Notes: generated by a model from the sequence alone, not told the origin. A stretch of 64,000 nucleotides of DNA from Vibrio diazotrophicus (GCF_038452265.1 NZ_CP151843.1:744001-808000); one strand, 5' to 3'; counted from the first letter of the stretch, positions 1 through 9,723 are shown. Translations and numbers: made by a program.

Positions 1-713
1 CTAATAAACTGATTAAGCGCATTACGAGCCGTTGGTTGGTAGCTGGGTTTGAGAGTATCAATCGCTTGAGCAAGGACATTGTCATCACTGCTGTTTTTCA
101 AATCATAGATAGCCAGCGCCGTGGTTCCTAAGTCTTTCACTTTGGCATCTGACTCTTTCACTAAGTGATCTTTAAGGAATTGATAACTCTCTTCATCCAT
201 CGAACCCATCAACTGGTTAATCGCGTCAACACGCTGGTCCGAGTTAGGATGAGAGATGCTTAACGCGGCGATTGCCGATTTTAATTTGCCACGCAAACTG
301 TTGTTGATACCGATTTTTTTAATCGCTCGGGAACTTACTGTCGATTGAGAATTTGCCGTCGATGTATCGCCATCATTGGTCGAAAGAAGTGGCTGAATAG
401 TGACGTCACTGCCCTCTTTGGCTTTAATGACCACCAATGTTGAGCTTGATTTCTCAACATATAAATCGCCATTCAATAGCAGACTCAGAACGTCAACCGC
501 TCGCTCGTCACCACTTTGTAAGATGCTATCCACACCCGATTCGATTTGATTGAATTTGAGTGTCGAAATCGCTTGTAAGCCTTCATCGAATGAAGCGCTC
601 GTCTCGGCTTGCGCCAAAGAAGTCACACATAAGGCTGTCACCCCAAGCAACCACACCAGAGCTATTCGTCTGGTATCGCTTACTATGGAATACATTCGCT
701 TAATTAAGACCAT
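1..713 (-). CDS. urtB: Urea ABC transporter permease UrtB, N-terminal part (runs off the window)
   Basis: Reading the minus strand from the ATG at 713 gives an open frame of 237 codons to the window edge with no stop. It begins with a signal peptide (MVLIKRMYS..., cleavage near LAQA) and continues with a helical periplasmic region including ERAVDVLSLLLNGDLYVEK and SNSDQR-like stretches, followed by repeats rich in Leu and Ala. Long periplasmic N-terminal extensions of this kind are known in UrtB proteins before the LivH-type membrane domain, which would lie outside the window. The gene follows urtA on the same strand after 148 bases, the usual urtA-urtB order. UrtB is one of two permease subunits of the high-affinity urea importer. 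The identification rests on the extension and on context; the membrane part itself is not visible. Confidence 0.85.
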   Translation of the reverse strand, partial: MVLIKRMYSIVSDTRRIALVWLLGVTALCVTSLAQAETSASFDEGLQAISTLKFNQIESGVDSILQSGDERAVDVLSLLLNGDLYVEKSSSTLVVIKAKEGSDVTIQPLLSTNDGDTSTANSQSTVSSRAIKKIGINNSLRGKLKSAIAALSISHPNSDQRVDAINQLMGSMDEESYQFLKDHLVKESDAKVKDLGTTALAIYDLKNSSDDNVLAQAIDTLKPSYQPTARNALNQFI

Positions 714-782
714 GAGTAACCCTTTCTGACTCGGCTATTCGCCCAGCCTCTAAAATCCATTTCTTGCTTTATCAAGCAGAGG

Positions 783-809
783 ATAAGTGGGGCTTTCGCA
801 CCCACTTAT
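783..809 (-). other. Stem-loop between urtA and urtB
   Basis: The arms ATAAGTGGG (783-791) and CCCACTTAT (801-809) are a perfect 9-bp inverted repeat with a 9-base loop. No run of T follows it on the minus strand, so it is not a classic terminator. Hairpins between a binding-protein gene and its permease genes commonly protect the upstream mRNA and raise the binding protein level. That role is inferred here. Confidence 0.6.
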
Positions 810-861
810 TTCGTTGCGTCTGGCTAATTTCGTAAAACAGCAGGAAGGTCTGTGTTACGAA

Positions 862-2136
862 TTAGAAGTTCTGACCAGAACATTTACCTGTTTTAACGTT
901 GTAGTTACCGCAGCTAAGTGGCGCGCGCCAATCTGAAATCAGGTCTTTAGAACCCGGTAAGAAATCAGACCAAGCATCACCCGCAACCAAACCAGCCGTT
1001 TCCCATACTGTTTGGAACTGACCGTCATCTTGGATTTCACCAATCAGAACAGGTTTAGTGATGTGGTGGTTAGGCATCATGGTTGAGTACCCGCCAGAAA
1101 GGTTAGGAACAGACGTACCAATGAGCGCGTTTTGCACGGCTGCTGGATCTGTAGTGCCTGCCGCTTCAACCGCTTTCACCCACATGTTGAAACCGATGTA
1201 AGTCGCTTCCATTGGGTCGTTCGTGGTGCGTTTGTCGTCTTTAGTGAATTTGTGCCACGCTTCGATAAACTCTTCGTTCGCTTGCGAATCCACGCTTTCG
1301 AAGTAGTTCCACGCTGCTAAGTGACCGACAAGTGGAGCTGTGTCCATGCCGGATAGTTCTTCTTCACCCACAGAGAATGCAACCACTGGAATTTGGTCAG
1401 CCGTTACGCCTTGGTTACCCAACTCCTTATAGAAAGGTACGTTTGCATCGCCATTGACGGTAGAAACAACCGCTGTTTTCTTGCCCGCTGAACCGAATTT
1501 CTTAATATCAGAAACAATAGACTGCCAATCAGAGTGGCCGAAAGGCGTGTAGTTGATCATGATGTCTGATTCCGCCACGCCTTTATCTTTCAAATAGGCT
1601 TCAAGGATTTTGTTGGTAGTACGAGGGTAAACATAGTCTGTACCTGCAAGAACCCAACGTTTCACACCTTGATCCATCAGGTAATCAACCGCTGGAATTG
1701 CCTGTTGGTTTGGCGCTGCGCCTGTGTAGAACACGTTTTTCGAAGACTCTTCACCTTCATACTGAACTGGGTAGAACAGAATGCTGTTCAACTCTTCAAA
1801 TACTGGCAATACAGATTTGCGAGATACTGAAGTCCAGCAACCGAATACTGCTGATACTTTGTCTTTTGAAATCAATTCGCGCGCTTTTTCTGCAAATAGA
1901 GGCCAGTTAGACGCTGGGTCAACAACCACAGGCTCTAGCTTTTTACCAAGCAAACCACCCTTTTTGTTTTGCTCTTCAATCAGCATCAACATTGTATCTT
2001 TCAGTGTGGTTTCACTGATTGCCATAGTGCCTGACAATGAGTGCAACACACCGACTTTAATCGTGTCTGCTGCTAGTGCATGTGCACTGAGTAGTGACGC
2101 CGCCAGTACTGCCGTGGAGAGGAATTTCCGTTTCAT
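862..2136 (-). CDS. urtA: Urea ABC transporter substrate-binding protein UrtA
   Basis: A 424-aa periplasmic binding protein of the type I (Leu/Ile/Val-like) fold. Residues 1-23 form a signal peptide with an ALAA cleavage site. The mature protein starts with IKVGVLHSLSGTMAISE, the typical start of UrtA, and continues with FGCWTSVSRKSVLPV and FYPVQYEGEESS, stretches strongly conserved in urea/amide binding proteins. The length is normal for the family. It captures urea in the periplasm and delivers it to the UrtBC permeases. It is the first gene of the urt operon and is divergent, across 274 bases, from a sensor kinase and response regulator pair that probably controls it. The start has an AGGGAAGATG-like Shine-Dalgarno region just upstream. 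Confidence 0.93.
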   Translation of the reverse strand: MKRKFLSTAVLAASLLSAHALAADTIKVGVLHSLSGTMAISETTLKDTMLMLIEEQNKKGGLLGKKLEPVVVDPASNWPLFAEKARELISKDKVSAVFGCWTSVSRKSVLPVFEELNSILFYPVQYEGEESSKNVFYTGAAPNQQAIPAVDYLMDQGVKRWVLAGTDYVYPRTTNKILEAYLKDKGVAESDIMINYTPFGHSDWQSIVSDIKKFGSAGKKTAVVSTVNGDANVPFYKELGNQGVTADQIPVVAFSVGEEELSGMDTAPLVGHLAAWNYFESVDSQANEEFIEAWHKFTKDDKRTTNDPMEATYIGFNMWVKAVEAAGTTDPAAVQNALIGTSVPNLSGGYSTMMPNHHITKPVLIGEIQDDGQFQTVWETAGLVAGDAWSDFLPGSKDLISDWRAPLSCGNYNVKTGKCSGQNF

Positions 2137-2254
2137 TTTTCATCTTCCCTTGATTAATAAATGGTTCAAACTTACACCCCCAATGACAGACATCAGTTAC
2201 AGACATCAGAAGCAAGCTCCGGAAAAGTATCGGTGAGATAGAGAGTTAGCGGTA

Positions 2255-2269
2255 TGCGCGTATTGCGCA
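2255..2269. promoter_or_regulatory. Dyad in the urtA / sensor kinase divergent region
   Basis: TGCGC-N5-GCGCA forms a perfect 5-bp-arm dyad about 119 bases upstream of urtA. A second perfect palindrome, CTCGCGCGAG, lies at 2320-2329. Such dyads are plausible sites for the LuxR-type response regulator encoded downstream, but no binding motif is known to me for this protein. No convincing sigma-54 promoter (GG-N10-GC) was found in the 274-base region. Confidence 0.3.
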
Positions 2270-2410
2270 CTTTGTCTACGTCAAACTACGCATATTAGAT
2301 TTGAACAAATCGAGCTATACTCGCGCGAGCGACCTATAAAATGAAATGGTTGAAATTTCCAGACTTGCAAGGAGTGTAAGTCACCGCTTTAAGGATGAAG
2401 AGACAATGAG

Positions 2411-5400
2411 ATGCAGAAGGTTCCGATAACGCGCAGGCGTTATAACACACTGGTTGGCAATGAATTACTGGAAGATTTCGCGCTGCGTTTTACCGCCAAA
2501 CGTGCAAGGAAGTGGTCCGCAGGCTGGATAGCCAATACCGCTTTGGGCATCGTTTCGTTTCTGGTTCTTGAAGCCATCGGTGGCACTATCACTCTCAACT
2601 ACGGCGTTATCAACTCGCTTTGGGCGATAGTCGGTGTTTCTCTGGTAGTCATTTTAAGTGGCATACCTATCTGCTATTACGCCGCCAAATATGGTGTTGA
2701 TGCCGACCTACTTAGTCGCGGTGCTGGGTTTGGCTATATTGGCTCGACCATAGTGTCGCTCATCTACGCTTCGTTCACCTTTATCTTTTTTGCCCTCGAA
2801 GCCGCCATTATGTCGATGGCGATAGAACTGCTGTTTGGTATTCCGCTGTTTTGGGGATACATCATCAGCGCCGTGATTGTGATTCCTCTGGTTGCTTTGG
2901 GTATTTCCAATATCGGACGATTTCAGATGTGGTCGCAGCCGCTTTGGCTTGCGATGCAGCTCATACCTCTGTTCTTCGTTTTCTCTCATCCAGACAGTCA
3001 AATTGACCAATGGCTCTCTTACGGTGGCTTAGTTGGACACAGTCCAGAGTTTGACTGGATATTGTTTGGTGCAGCCTCGGCAGTACTGCTTTCGGTTGTG
3101 GCGCAAATTGGTGAACAGGTCGATTTTCTGCGCTTTCTTCCCGCACAAACTCCATCAACTAAATTGCGTTGGTGGGCAGCGATGCTCATCGGTGGACCCG
3201 GTTGGATGCTGTTTGGCGCCTTGAAAATCGCACTGGGAAGTTTCTTAGCGTGGCTTGCTGTCAGCCACGGTATTGCGCCAGATCTGGCGGGCGACCCGGC
3301 TCATATGTATGTAAATGTGTTCGGTTATATGACGGATAACACCAAACTTGCCCTTATTTGCGCCGGTTTGTTTGTCATCATTTCCCAGCTGAAAATTAAC
3401 GTTGCCAATGCTTACGCAGGCTCTCTGGCTTGGTCTAACTTCTTTTCACGTTTAACCCATCACCACCCCGGTCGCGTGGTATGGATGATTTTCAACGTAT
3501 TGATTGCACTGCTGCTAATGGAACTTGGCGTCTATCAACTCATTGAGCAAACTTTGCAAATCTACTCGGTTCTGGTGCTCTCTTGGATTGGTAGCATAGT
3601 GGCTGACTTAGCCATCAACAAACCGCTCGGTCTTAGCCCCAAACACATCGAATTTAAACGCTCAAAGCTTTACGACATAAACCCTGTGGGCTTAGGTTCA
3701 ATGATCATTGCGTCCCTGTTTGGGTTCGCGGCCCACTTTGGCGTGTTTAATGATGTGATCAAAGCGTTCGCCTCATATCTTGCGTTCATATTGCCTTTTG
3801 TCACTGCGCCATTAATTGCACTCGCGACGCGCAGTCGCTACTACTTAGTCCACGATGAAATCATTGTTCACCATGGACATCAAGAACATGAGTGTGTGGT
3901 TTGCCAGCACACATTCGAGGAAGAAGATATGGCGATGTGCCCTGCCTATCAAGGTCACATCTGCTCACTTTGCTGCTCTCTCGATGTTCGTTGTCATGAT
4001 AAGTGCCGCCCGCAAGCCACCTTTCACGCACAGGTTAAACACGCATTAAAGCCTTATTTACCGCTCGCATGGATCAACAAACTCTCCTCTTCTATCAGCC
4101 AATTTTTTATGGTGATGGTATTAATGAGCCTTACGATTGGCGCGATTCTGGCACTGGCATACAGTCAGGTACCAAGCCTAGATCCGACCAAGATGAATGC
4201 GCTCTCTATCAGTCTGTTTAAAGCGTTTGCCCTGTTGCTCATCCCAATCGGCATTATCAGTTGGCTATTTGTATTGGCTAGAAGCAGCAGCAGCCTCGCT
4301 ATGAAAGAGCTTCAGGCACACACCAATTTGCTTTCTGATGAAATTACCGCGCACGAAAAAACCTCTCTAGAACTTGAGCGGGCAAAGAAAAAAGCAGAAA
4401 ACGCCAACGACGCGAAAAGTCGTTATCTGGCGGGGCTAAGCCATGAACTGAGAACACCGCTTAACGTGCTGCTCGGTTACGCCCAACTGCTCAGCAAGGA
4501 TAAAGAGTTAACCCCGAAAAAACGCCAATATGCCGAAACACTGGAACGAAACGGCAAGCATCTGGGTGATTTACTGGAAAGTCTGTTAGAGATTTCAAAA
4601 ATTGAAGCGGGGCGATTAGAGCTGCATCGGGACTCATTTAACCTGCATTCTTTATTGCAACAACTGGTTGAAATGTTCCGCATGCAGGCAGAGCAAAAGC
4701 AGCTTACCTTCCACTACAGTTGTGCTGGACATTTACCTGTGTTTATCAGTGCTGATAAGCAAAGACTAAGGCAGATCCTTATCAATATGCTCAATAATGC
4801 GGTGAAATACACGGAATCTGGGCATGTACATTTCTCGGTGACGTATCGAAACCAAGTCGCACGCTTCAGTGTTGAGGACACGGGTATTGGTATTTCAAAA
4901 GATGAGCAGCAGCTGATATTCCGCCCTTTTGAGCGTATTCAATCTGACCATACCAAACACATCAGCGGCACAGGGTTGGGATTAACCATCTCTAATGCGT
5001 TAGCCGACTTGATGGGTGGTGAGATTGAGTGTGTCAGTGAAAAAGGCAAAGGCAGTACCTTTACTCTGAAAATGATGCTTTCCGAGGTGAATGACTATCT
5101 GAATGAGCCTGAGTTAACTAACCTTGATGTCACTGGCTATAAAGGACCGAAGAAAACTATTCTGGTGGTAGATGACATTGATGATCAGCGTACGCTTATC
5201 AGCAATATTCTGAGTCCTCTTGGATTTAACGTCCTTCAAGCCAACTCCGCGCAAGCGGCATTGGAACTGGCGGAAAGCAAAGCAATCGACCTTTTCATGC
5301 TGGATATCTTCATGCCGCAAGTGAACGGCTGGCAACTGGCGATTAAATTGCGTCAAAAGCACTACTATCAGCCTATACTCATGCTCTCAGCCAATATTCA

Positions 5401-5758
5401 GGAGTTAGAAACTAACAATCAGCTATACAGTTATCACAATGGCTACCTGACCAAGCCGGTTTCGCTGTCGCTCCTGCTTGGAAAATTAAGCCAGTTGTTG
5501 GGTATTGATTGGGTCTATCAAGCCGATGAAAAAGAGAGTCATCAAGAAATAGCTGACTTCTACCCGAATCATTCCGAGCTTTATAAACTGAAAAGCTATG
5601 CCGAGATCGGGTTTATGTCCGCATTCAGTGACTTGCTCGATCATTTAGAAAGCAACGGTCACCAAGGCACAAAATTTATCAGCACCATGCGAGAAGAGGC
5701 GCACCATTGCCGCTTCGCAAGCATCGTCGAACATATTAATGGATTAATAGATTCATGA
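2411..5758 (+). CDS. NCS1-permease-like hybrid sensor histidine kinase, probable urea sensor
   Basis: A 1115-aa membrane protein with an unusual fusion. Residues about 30-470 form a transporter-like bundle of roughly 12 helices resembling cytosine/purine (NCS1) permeases, with an N-terminal RRRYNTLVGNE stretch. Residues 495-532 hold a Cys-rich motif: Cys at 495, 498, 510, 518, 521, 522, 528 and 532, plus His 500, 516 and 529, likely a metal-binding treble-clef-type element. Two more helices (about 560-625) and a coiled coil precede a HisKA domain (phospho-acceptor His678 in SHELRTP), an HATPase domain (NNAVKY near 795, GTGLGLTI near 856) and a receiver domain with Asp965 (MLDIFMPQ). A helical tail ends the protein. 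It lies divergent to urtA and its stop overlaps the next gene's start (ATGA), so the two are translationally coupled. The transporter-like part probably senses substrate; urea is inferred from context. Confidence 0.88.
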   Translation: MQKVPITRRRYNTLVGNELLEDFALRFTAKRARKWSAGWIANTALGIVSFLVLEAIGGTITLNYGVINSLWAIVGVSLVVILSGIPICYYAAKYGVDADLLSRGAGFGYIGSTIVSLIYASFTFIFFALEAAIMSMAIELLFGIPLFWGYIISAVIVIPLVALGISNIGRFQMWSQPLWLAMQLIPLFFVFSHPDSQIDQWLSYGGLVGHSPEFDWILFGAASAVLLSVVAQIGEQVDFLRFLPAQTPSTKLRWWAAMLIGGPGWMLFGALKIALGSFLAWLAVSHGIAPDLAGDPAHMYVNVFGYMTDNTKLALICAGLFVIISQLKINVANAYAGSLAWSNFFSRLTHHHPGRVVWMIFNVLIALLLMELGVYQLIEQTLQIYSVLVLSWIGSIVADLAINKPLGLSPKHIEFKRSKLYDINPVGLGSMIIASLFGFAAHFGVFNDVIKAFASYLAFILPFVTAPLIALATRSRYYLVHDEIIVHHGHQEHECVVCQHTFEEEDMAMCPAYQGHICSLCCSLDVRCHDKCRPQATFHAQVKHALKPYLPLAWINKLSSSISQFFMVMVLMSLTIGAILALAYSQVPSLDPTKMNALSISLFKAFALLLIPIGIISWLFVLARSSSSLAMKELQAHTNLLSDEITAHEKTSLELERAKKKAENANDAKSRYLAGLSHELRTPLNVLLGYAQLLSKDKELTPKKRQYAETLERNGKHLGDLLESLLEISKIEAGRLELHRDSFNLHSLLQQLVEMFRMQAEQKQLTFHYSCAGHLPVFISADKQRLRQILINMLNNAVKYTESGHVHFSVTYRNQVARFSVEDTGIGISKDEQQLIFRPFERIQSDHTKHISGTGLGLTISNALADLMGGEIECVSEKGKGSTFTLKMMLSEVNDYLNEPELTNLDVTGYKGPKKTILVVDDIDDQRTLISNILSPLGFNVLQANSAQAALELAESKAIDLFMLDIFMPQVNGWQLAIKLRQKHYYQPILMLSANIQELETNNQLYSYHNGYLTKPVSLSLLLGKLSQLLGIDWVYQADEKESHQEIADFYPNHSELYKLKSYAEIGFMSAFSDLLDHLESNGHQGTKFISTMREEAHHCRFASIVEHINGLIDS

Positions 5759-6675
5759 ACGGTTTCTCAGCGAAAAACATCATCGTATTAGTGGTCGATG
5801 ACTCTCCTGAATCATTGGGAATGTTAAATGCAACACTCAATGAAGCAGGCCTTACCGTACTAGTCGCACTGGACGGTCATCAGGCGCTATCGATAGTGGA
5901 AAAAATCCAGCCAGACGTCATCTTACTTGATGCTGTCATGCCCGTATTGGACGGCTTCGATACCTGTTTAAAACTGAAGGAACGCTTGCCAGCGATTCCT
6001 ATCATTTTCATGACAGGGTTAAATGACTCCAAACACGTCATCAAAGGGTTTGAAGCAGGCGGAGTCGATTACATCACTAAACCAGTGGTTCCGGCTGAAG
6101 TGCTCGCTCGTATTCGCGTTCACAGCCATAACGCACGCATGGCAAAATCGGCTCAAGCGGCACTCGATTATGCGGGACAATTTATATTCTGTGTCTCAAA
6201 AAACGGTGATTTGGAATGGGCAACACCCCATGCTCAGGAGCTGTTATGCGACATTAGCCGCCGCTCGGACAGCACGCAGGACATTGCGCACACTTGGTCA
6301 CAAATCCAAACCGACATCGCTCTATGGCTCAACAGTGGTGATACTTCTGCACCATTGTCCATTACTCAGTTTGACTCGCTTCTCGAAGCAACCTTTGCAG
6401 GAAATGACAGCAATACGCATGTTCTGATTCGAGTCAACGTTCCTAAACAAGCAGGAACCGAAGATGACCTACGCGAAGTGTTTAACATCACCAAGCGCGA
6501 ATCTCAGGTTCTCTATTGGCTCTCTTTCGGTAAAACAAACTGGGAAATTGCGCAGATACTCGATATGAGCCCTCGCACGGTAAACAAACATCTTGAGCAG
6601 ATTTATAAGAAGCTGGAAGTCGATAACCGCACGTCAGCGGTGAGTATGTCGATACGGGTGTTGGAAAAATCGTAG
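5755..6675 (+). CDS. Response regulator with LuxR-type DNA-binding domain
   Basis: A 306-aa protein with an N-terminal receiver domain (acidic pair in VVDDSPES, phospho-acceptor Asp59 in VILLDAVMP, Lys in ITKPV), a central linker of about 100 residues and a C-terminal LuxR/NarL helix-turn-helix (TKRESQVLYWLSFGKTNWEI, then MSPRTVNKHLEQIYKKL). Its ATG overlaps the stop of the upstream hybrid kinase by four bases, so it is almost certainly the kinase's partner. The expected target is the divergent urt promoter and its own operon; that is inference from position. The linker region is not assigned to a known domain. Confidence 0.9.
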   Translation: MNGFSAKNIIVLVVDDSPESLGMLNATLNEAGLTVLVALDGHQALSIVEKIQPDVILLDAVMPVLDGFDTCLKLKERLPAIPIIFMTGLNDSKHVIKGFEAGGVDYITKPVVPAEVLARIRVHSHNARMAKSAQAALDYAGQFIFCVSKNGDLEWATPHAQELLCDISRRSDSTQDIAHTWSQIQTDIALWLNSGDTSAPLSITQFDSLLEATFAGNDSNTHVLIRVNVPKQAGTEDDLREVFNITKRESQVLYWLSFGKTNWEIAQILDMSPRTVNKHLEQIYKKLEVDNRTSAVSMSIRVLEKS

Positions 6676-6688
6676 TGCCAAAAGAAAT

Positions 6689-6721
6689 GGGCAAACCGCT
6701 ACAAGTTTGCCCTTCTCTCTT
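6689..6721. terminator. Bidirectional Rho-independent terminator
   Basis: Perfect 8-bp stem GGGCAAAC (6689-6696) / GTTTGCCC (6705-6712), followed by TTCTCTCTT on the plus strand and by ATTTCTTTT on the minus strand. It sits between the convergent response regulator and U32 genes and can serve both. Confidence 0.75.
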
Positions 6722-6737
6722 AACCGACTAACCGACG

Positions 6738-8813
6738 TTAGTTCAAACCTTTTAAATACTGCTTGTTTGTTGTGCCTATAATGTTTGATGACAACGTTTG
6801 CTGCGCTGCTTCAACACCATCTAGTGCTTGCTTAAACAGCTCAATCAACTCTGCTTTACCTACCGCCAGTTTGGTATGGGTTGGGATATCTCGCAGATCA
6901 ATCATCATGTCAGTAAACAGATTCGGCACTTCAGCTAATAGATCCAAGTTTAGGAAATTCTCGTTACCATATAGGCAATTGTGATTGCCGCGCTGTTTGT
7001 GAATGATATGAGACTGTTCTTTTAAGCTGATGATCGATGCGGTTTTCTCACAGCGTTTCATACAGCCTTTATTCATACTCTGCTTCTTACAGCCGATGCT
7101 TTGAATGAGCAAACACTGTCTGCTGGTCATCAAATGAATCGGATGATAGAGGCTGTAAAACAATCTAAAGCCTTCAGGTCTGACTAATCGCTTCATCTGG
7201 TTAGCGCTTAGCTCATTGGAAATAAACGCACCGCTGCCCTTAAGTTCTTGCTTAACACACTGCAAGGACAGCGAGTTAGTGATATTAAGTTGAGGCCCTG
7301 CTACCCAAGCTAAACCCAGGCTTTGCGCGATTTCAGCCACACCCAGATTATTGGTGATTAACCATTTCGGTTTGATATGTTCAAGCAGCCGACACGCAGC
7401 TTGGTAATGCTCACCAATTAATATCGCAGGGAAATAAGGGATAAGGGTTGGATAACGAGTAAACACATCCAAGACTTCTTGGTACTGAAGTTCTAGCGCA
7501 TCCGGTATTTGATAGAAAAACTCTGTTTCGCTGGCTTGTTCAATTAAATCTAAATCACTGGCCTTGTCGATCAGTACCGAAAGCTTCGTAGTACTGTTTA
7601 ACTTTGCGTTAGCATCGAACTTAGGTAGTGGAATATTCGCGATAAAGCCGCTTCCCTTCAAGCTCCGCTTAGCATTGGCAGTAATTGGCATTGCTTGAGT
7701 AATCGCGTCGACCTTACGAATAACATCGGTGTTGCGATCATAAATAAAATTCTTAGCATCTTGTAAGGATACATCCGGCTTAACTGTCTGACTTACCTGT
7801 GAAGTCACGGAAGTAACGTTCGCTACGGCAAATTCTTTATATGCCAAACCTTTAGACGTAACATTTTTAGAAGCAAAATGCGCCGCCGCGAAATTTCTCG
7901 GATTATCAATGTACATATCGCGATGGATATCGCCTTTGAGATAGCCATTGGTAAAGTCACGATTGAAAACCGTATAAAGCTCAGACATATCACTGAGCAT
8001 CTCGCCCGTTTGGCAGTAATGGTCAATTTGTTTGCGCCAATTATCAACCACAGTGTAAACATAATGTGACTTCTTAATTCGCCCTTCCACTTTCAGCGAA
8101 TAGACGCCTGCACGAGCCAGTGCGTCCATATTTTCAAATGCAGAGTTGTCTTTAAGGTTGAGCGGATAGTTGTTGCCAGCGCGAGTGGTTTGATACTGGT
8201 CACGGCAAGGCTGACTGCAACGCCCACGGTTACCGGATGCACCGTTTAGTGCCGAGCTGAAATAACACAGACCAGAGAAACCGATGCAATAAGAGCCATG
8301 CACAAACACTTCCATAGATACATTGTGCTCTCGACCATATTGCGCCAAATGGGTGATTTCATCGATATTCAGCTCTCGGGATAAATTCACACGGCTAGAG
8401 CCGAGTTTGCTCAGCAGCTTAATTTGCCCTTCATTGTGAGTGTTCATCTGCGTCGAGGCATGCATATCCAAGCGAGGGAAGTAGTGTTTGATGAGAAATG
8501 CTAGACCTAGGTCCTGAACGATAACGCCATCGACTTCAGTCTCGTTAAGCTGAGTCAACAAGCGAATAATGGATGGAATTTCACTTTCAAGCAGAACAAT
8601 GTTGAGGGTGAGAAAGATCTTACAGCTGTGTTGATGAGCAAGTTCAATGACACCTTCAAGGACATCAAGCGTAATATTGGTTGCTCGATTACGTGCATTA
8701 AATCTATCCAGTCCGCAGTAAACTGCGTCTGCACCTGCTGCAATTGCTGCTTTGATCGAATCTAAATCGCCTCCGGGGGCGAGTAGTTCAAACTGCTTTT
8801 TTATAAAATCCAA
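6738..8813 (-). CDS. Peptidase U32 family protein (RlhA/TrhP-like Fe-S enzyme)
   Basis: A 691-aa protein of the U32 family. The N-terminus FELLAPGGDLDSIKAAIAAG and ADAVYCGL is a typical U32 start, and HGSYCIGFSGLCYFSS with RCSQPCRDQY (about 175-210) is the conserved cysteine signature. A second Cys cluster lies near residue 600. Family members in E. coli (RlhA, TrhP) bind an iron-sulfur cluster and support prephenate-dependent hydroxylation of C2501 in 23S rRNA or U34 in tRNA rather than proteolysis. The length (691) is nearest the RlhA class (about 650), but I cannot decide the substrate. The start must be TTG: an in-frame TAG lies three codons upstream and the next Met is far inside the conserved domain. 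Confidence 0.8.
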   Translation of the reverse strand: MDFIKKQFELLAPGGDLDSIKAAIAAGADAVYCGLDRFNARNRATNITLDVLEGVIELAHQHSCKIFLTLNIVLLESEIPSIIRLLTQLNETEVDGVIVQDLGLAFLIKHYFPRLDMHASTQMNTHNEGQIKLLSKLGSSRVNLSRELNIDEITHLAQYGREHNVSMEVFVHGSYCIGFSGLCYFSSALNGASGNRGRCSQPCRDQYQTTRAGNNYPLNLKDNSAFENMDALARAGVYSLKVEGRIKKSHYVYTVVDNWRKQIDHYCQTGEMLSDMSELYTVFNRDFTNGYLKGDIHRDMYIDNPRNFAAAHFASKNVTSKGLAYKEFAVANVTSVTSQVSQTVKPDVSLQDAKNFIYDRNTDVIRKVDAITQAMPITANAKRSLKGSGFIANIPLPKFDANAKLNSTTKLSVLIDKASDLDLIEQASETEFFYQIPDALELQYQEVLDVFTRYPTLIPYFPAILIGEHYQAACRLLEHIKPKWLITNNLGVAEIAQSLGLAWVAGPQLNITNSLSLQCVKQELKGSGAFISNELSANQMKRLVRPEGFRLFYSLYHPIHLMTSRQCLLIQSIGCKKQSMNKGCMKRCEKTASIISLKEQSHIIHKQRGNHNCLYGNENFLNLDLLAEVPNLFTDMMIDLRDIPTHTKLAVGKAELIELFKQALDGVEAAQQTLSSNIIGTTNKQYLKGLN

Positions 8814-9092
8814 ACCACACTACTCTCTCAGCCAATATAAGCAGAGAATTATAGCGACCTTGATCACAATTCCTTTGATGTGGCTCAGGTCACCATCAAG
8901 TTTGTACAACTCATTCATAACTGTTGAATTTATTAAAGGTAACAGCTTGACACCATCGGCAAACAAGACTTTGCTCTTATGATGACCAAAACAGTATGAT
9001 GCAGAATCAGAAAACGCCCATATTGTTGTACAAAATGATTCGCTATGATGTCCCATAGCTATCTTTATCGTGCATAAAAAGAGCCCAAGTCC

Positions 9093-9650
9093 ATGATCAA
9101 AAAAGCATTAAAATCACTTCTTTTACCTTTAGCCGCTCTGACATTTGCTGGTTGTGCAAGTTATAGCGTGACAGAGCAGGATATGACTAAGTATCTGCAT
9201 GATAACGTCAGTTTTGAACAATCTGTTGGAGTTCAAAATGTTATGCATGCCTTTGTTTCGATTCACGATCTCGATGTGAATATTGGCCGAGCCGACGCAG
9301 ACCGCGTGTCTGTGCTTGCAAACACCACCGCCAAAGTACAAATCTGGAATCAACCTGAGAAGAAACTGGAATTGGATTTAGAGTTCAGCGCAGTCCCAGA
9401 ATATGACAAAGAGACAGGTGAAATTTTCTTGAAATCTCTGCGTCTAGACCGTTTTGATGAAGAAGGCCAACTGTTGACGCCTGAAATTAAGCAGTTACTG
9501 AAACCAGCCGTTTCAATGATCGGCACAGCATTATCACAGTATCCGGTATACAAACTGGACAGCAGTAAAGTTGAGCAGGCATTATTGAAATCAGCTGAGC
9601 CAAATCTTGTTATCAAAGATAATAAGCTAGTTATTGAGCTATTTGACTAG
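9093..9650 (+). CDS. yceB: YceB-family (DUF1439) lipoprotein
   Basis: A 185-aa lipoprotein with a signal peptide ending in TFAGC, so Cys21 is the predicted lipidated residue. The rest matches the DUF1439/YceB pattern: SVTEQDMTKYL near the start, DLDVNIGR in the first third, EIFLKSLRLDRF in the middle and a strand-rich C-terminus ending IKDNKLVIELFD. E. coli YceB has almost the same length (186 aa). The family is predicted to bind lipids and has no firm function. It is followed at 73 bases by a c-di-GMP phosphodiesterase gene on the same strand, possibly cotranscribed. Confidence 0.88.
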   Translation: MIKKALKSLLLPLAALTFAGCASYSVTEQDMTKYLHDNVSFEQSVGVQNVMHAFVSIHDLDVNIGRADADRVSVLANTTAKVQIWNQPEKKLELDLEFSAVPEYDKETGEIFLKSLRLDRFDEEGQLLTPEIKQLLKPAVSMIGTALSQYPVYKLDSSKVEQALLKSAEPNLVIKDNKLVIELFD

Positions 9651-9723
9651 ACAAACCGTAAGCATCCATGGTGTGCTAGACATACTTTATTACAAGTATA
9701 AACAACCCCAGGAGAGAGGGAAT

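Noticed and set aside
1781..2236. Plus-strand open frame of 151 codons over urtA
   Set aside because: Antisense to a clearly recognised gene and ending in the promoter region.
2137..2410. Sigma-54 promoter for nitrogen control of urt
   Set aside because: No GG-N10-GC element with reasonable flanks on either strand; a TTGCA near 2368 lacks the upstream GG.
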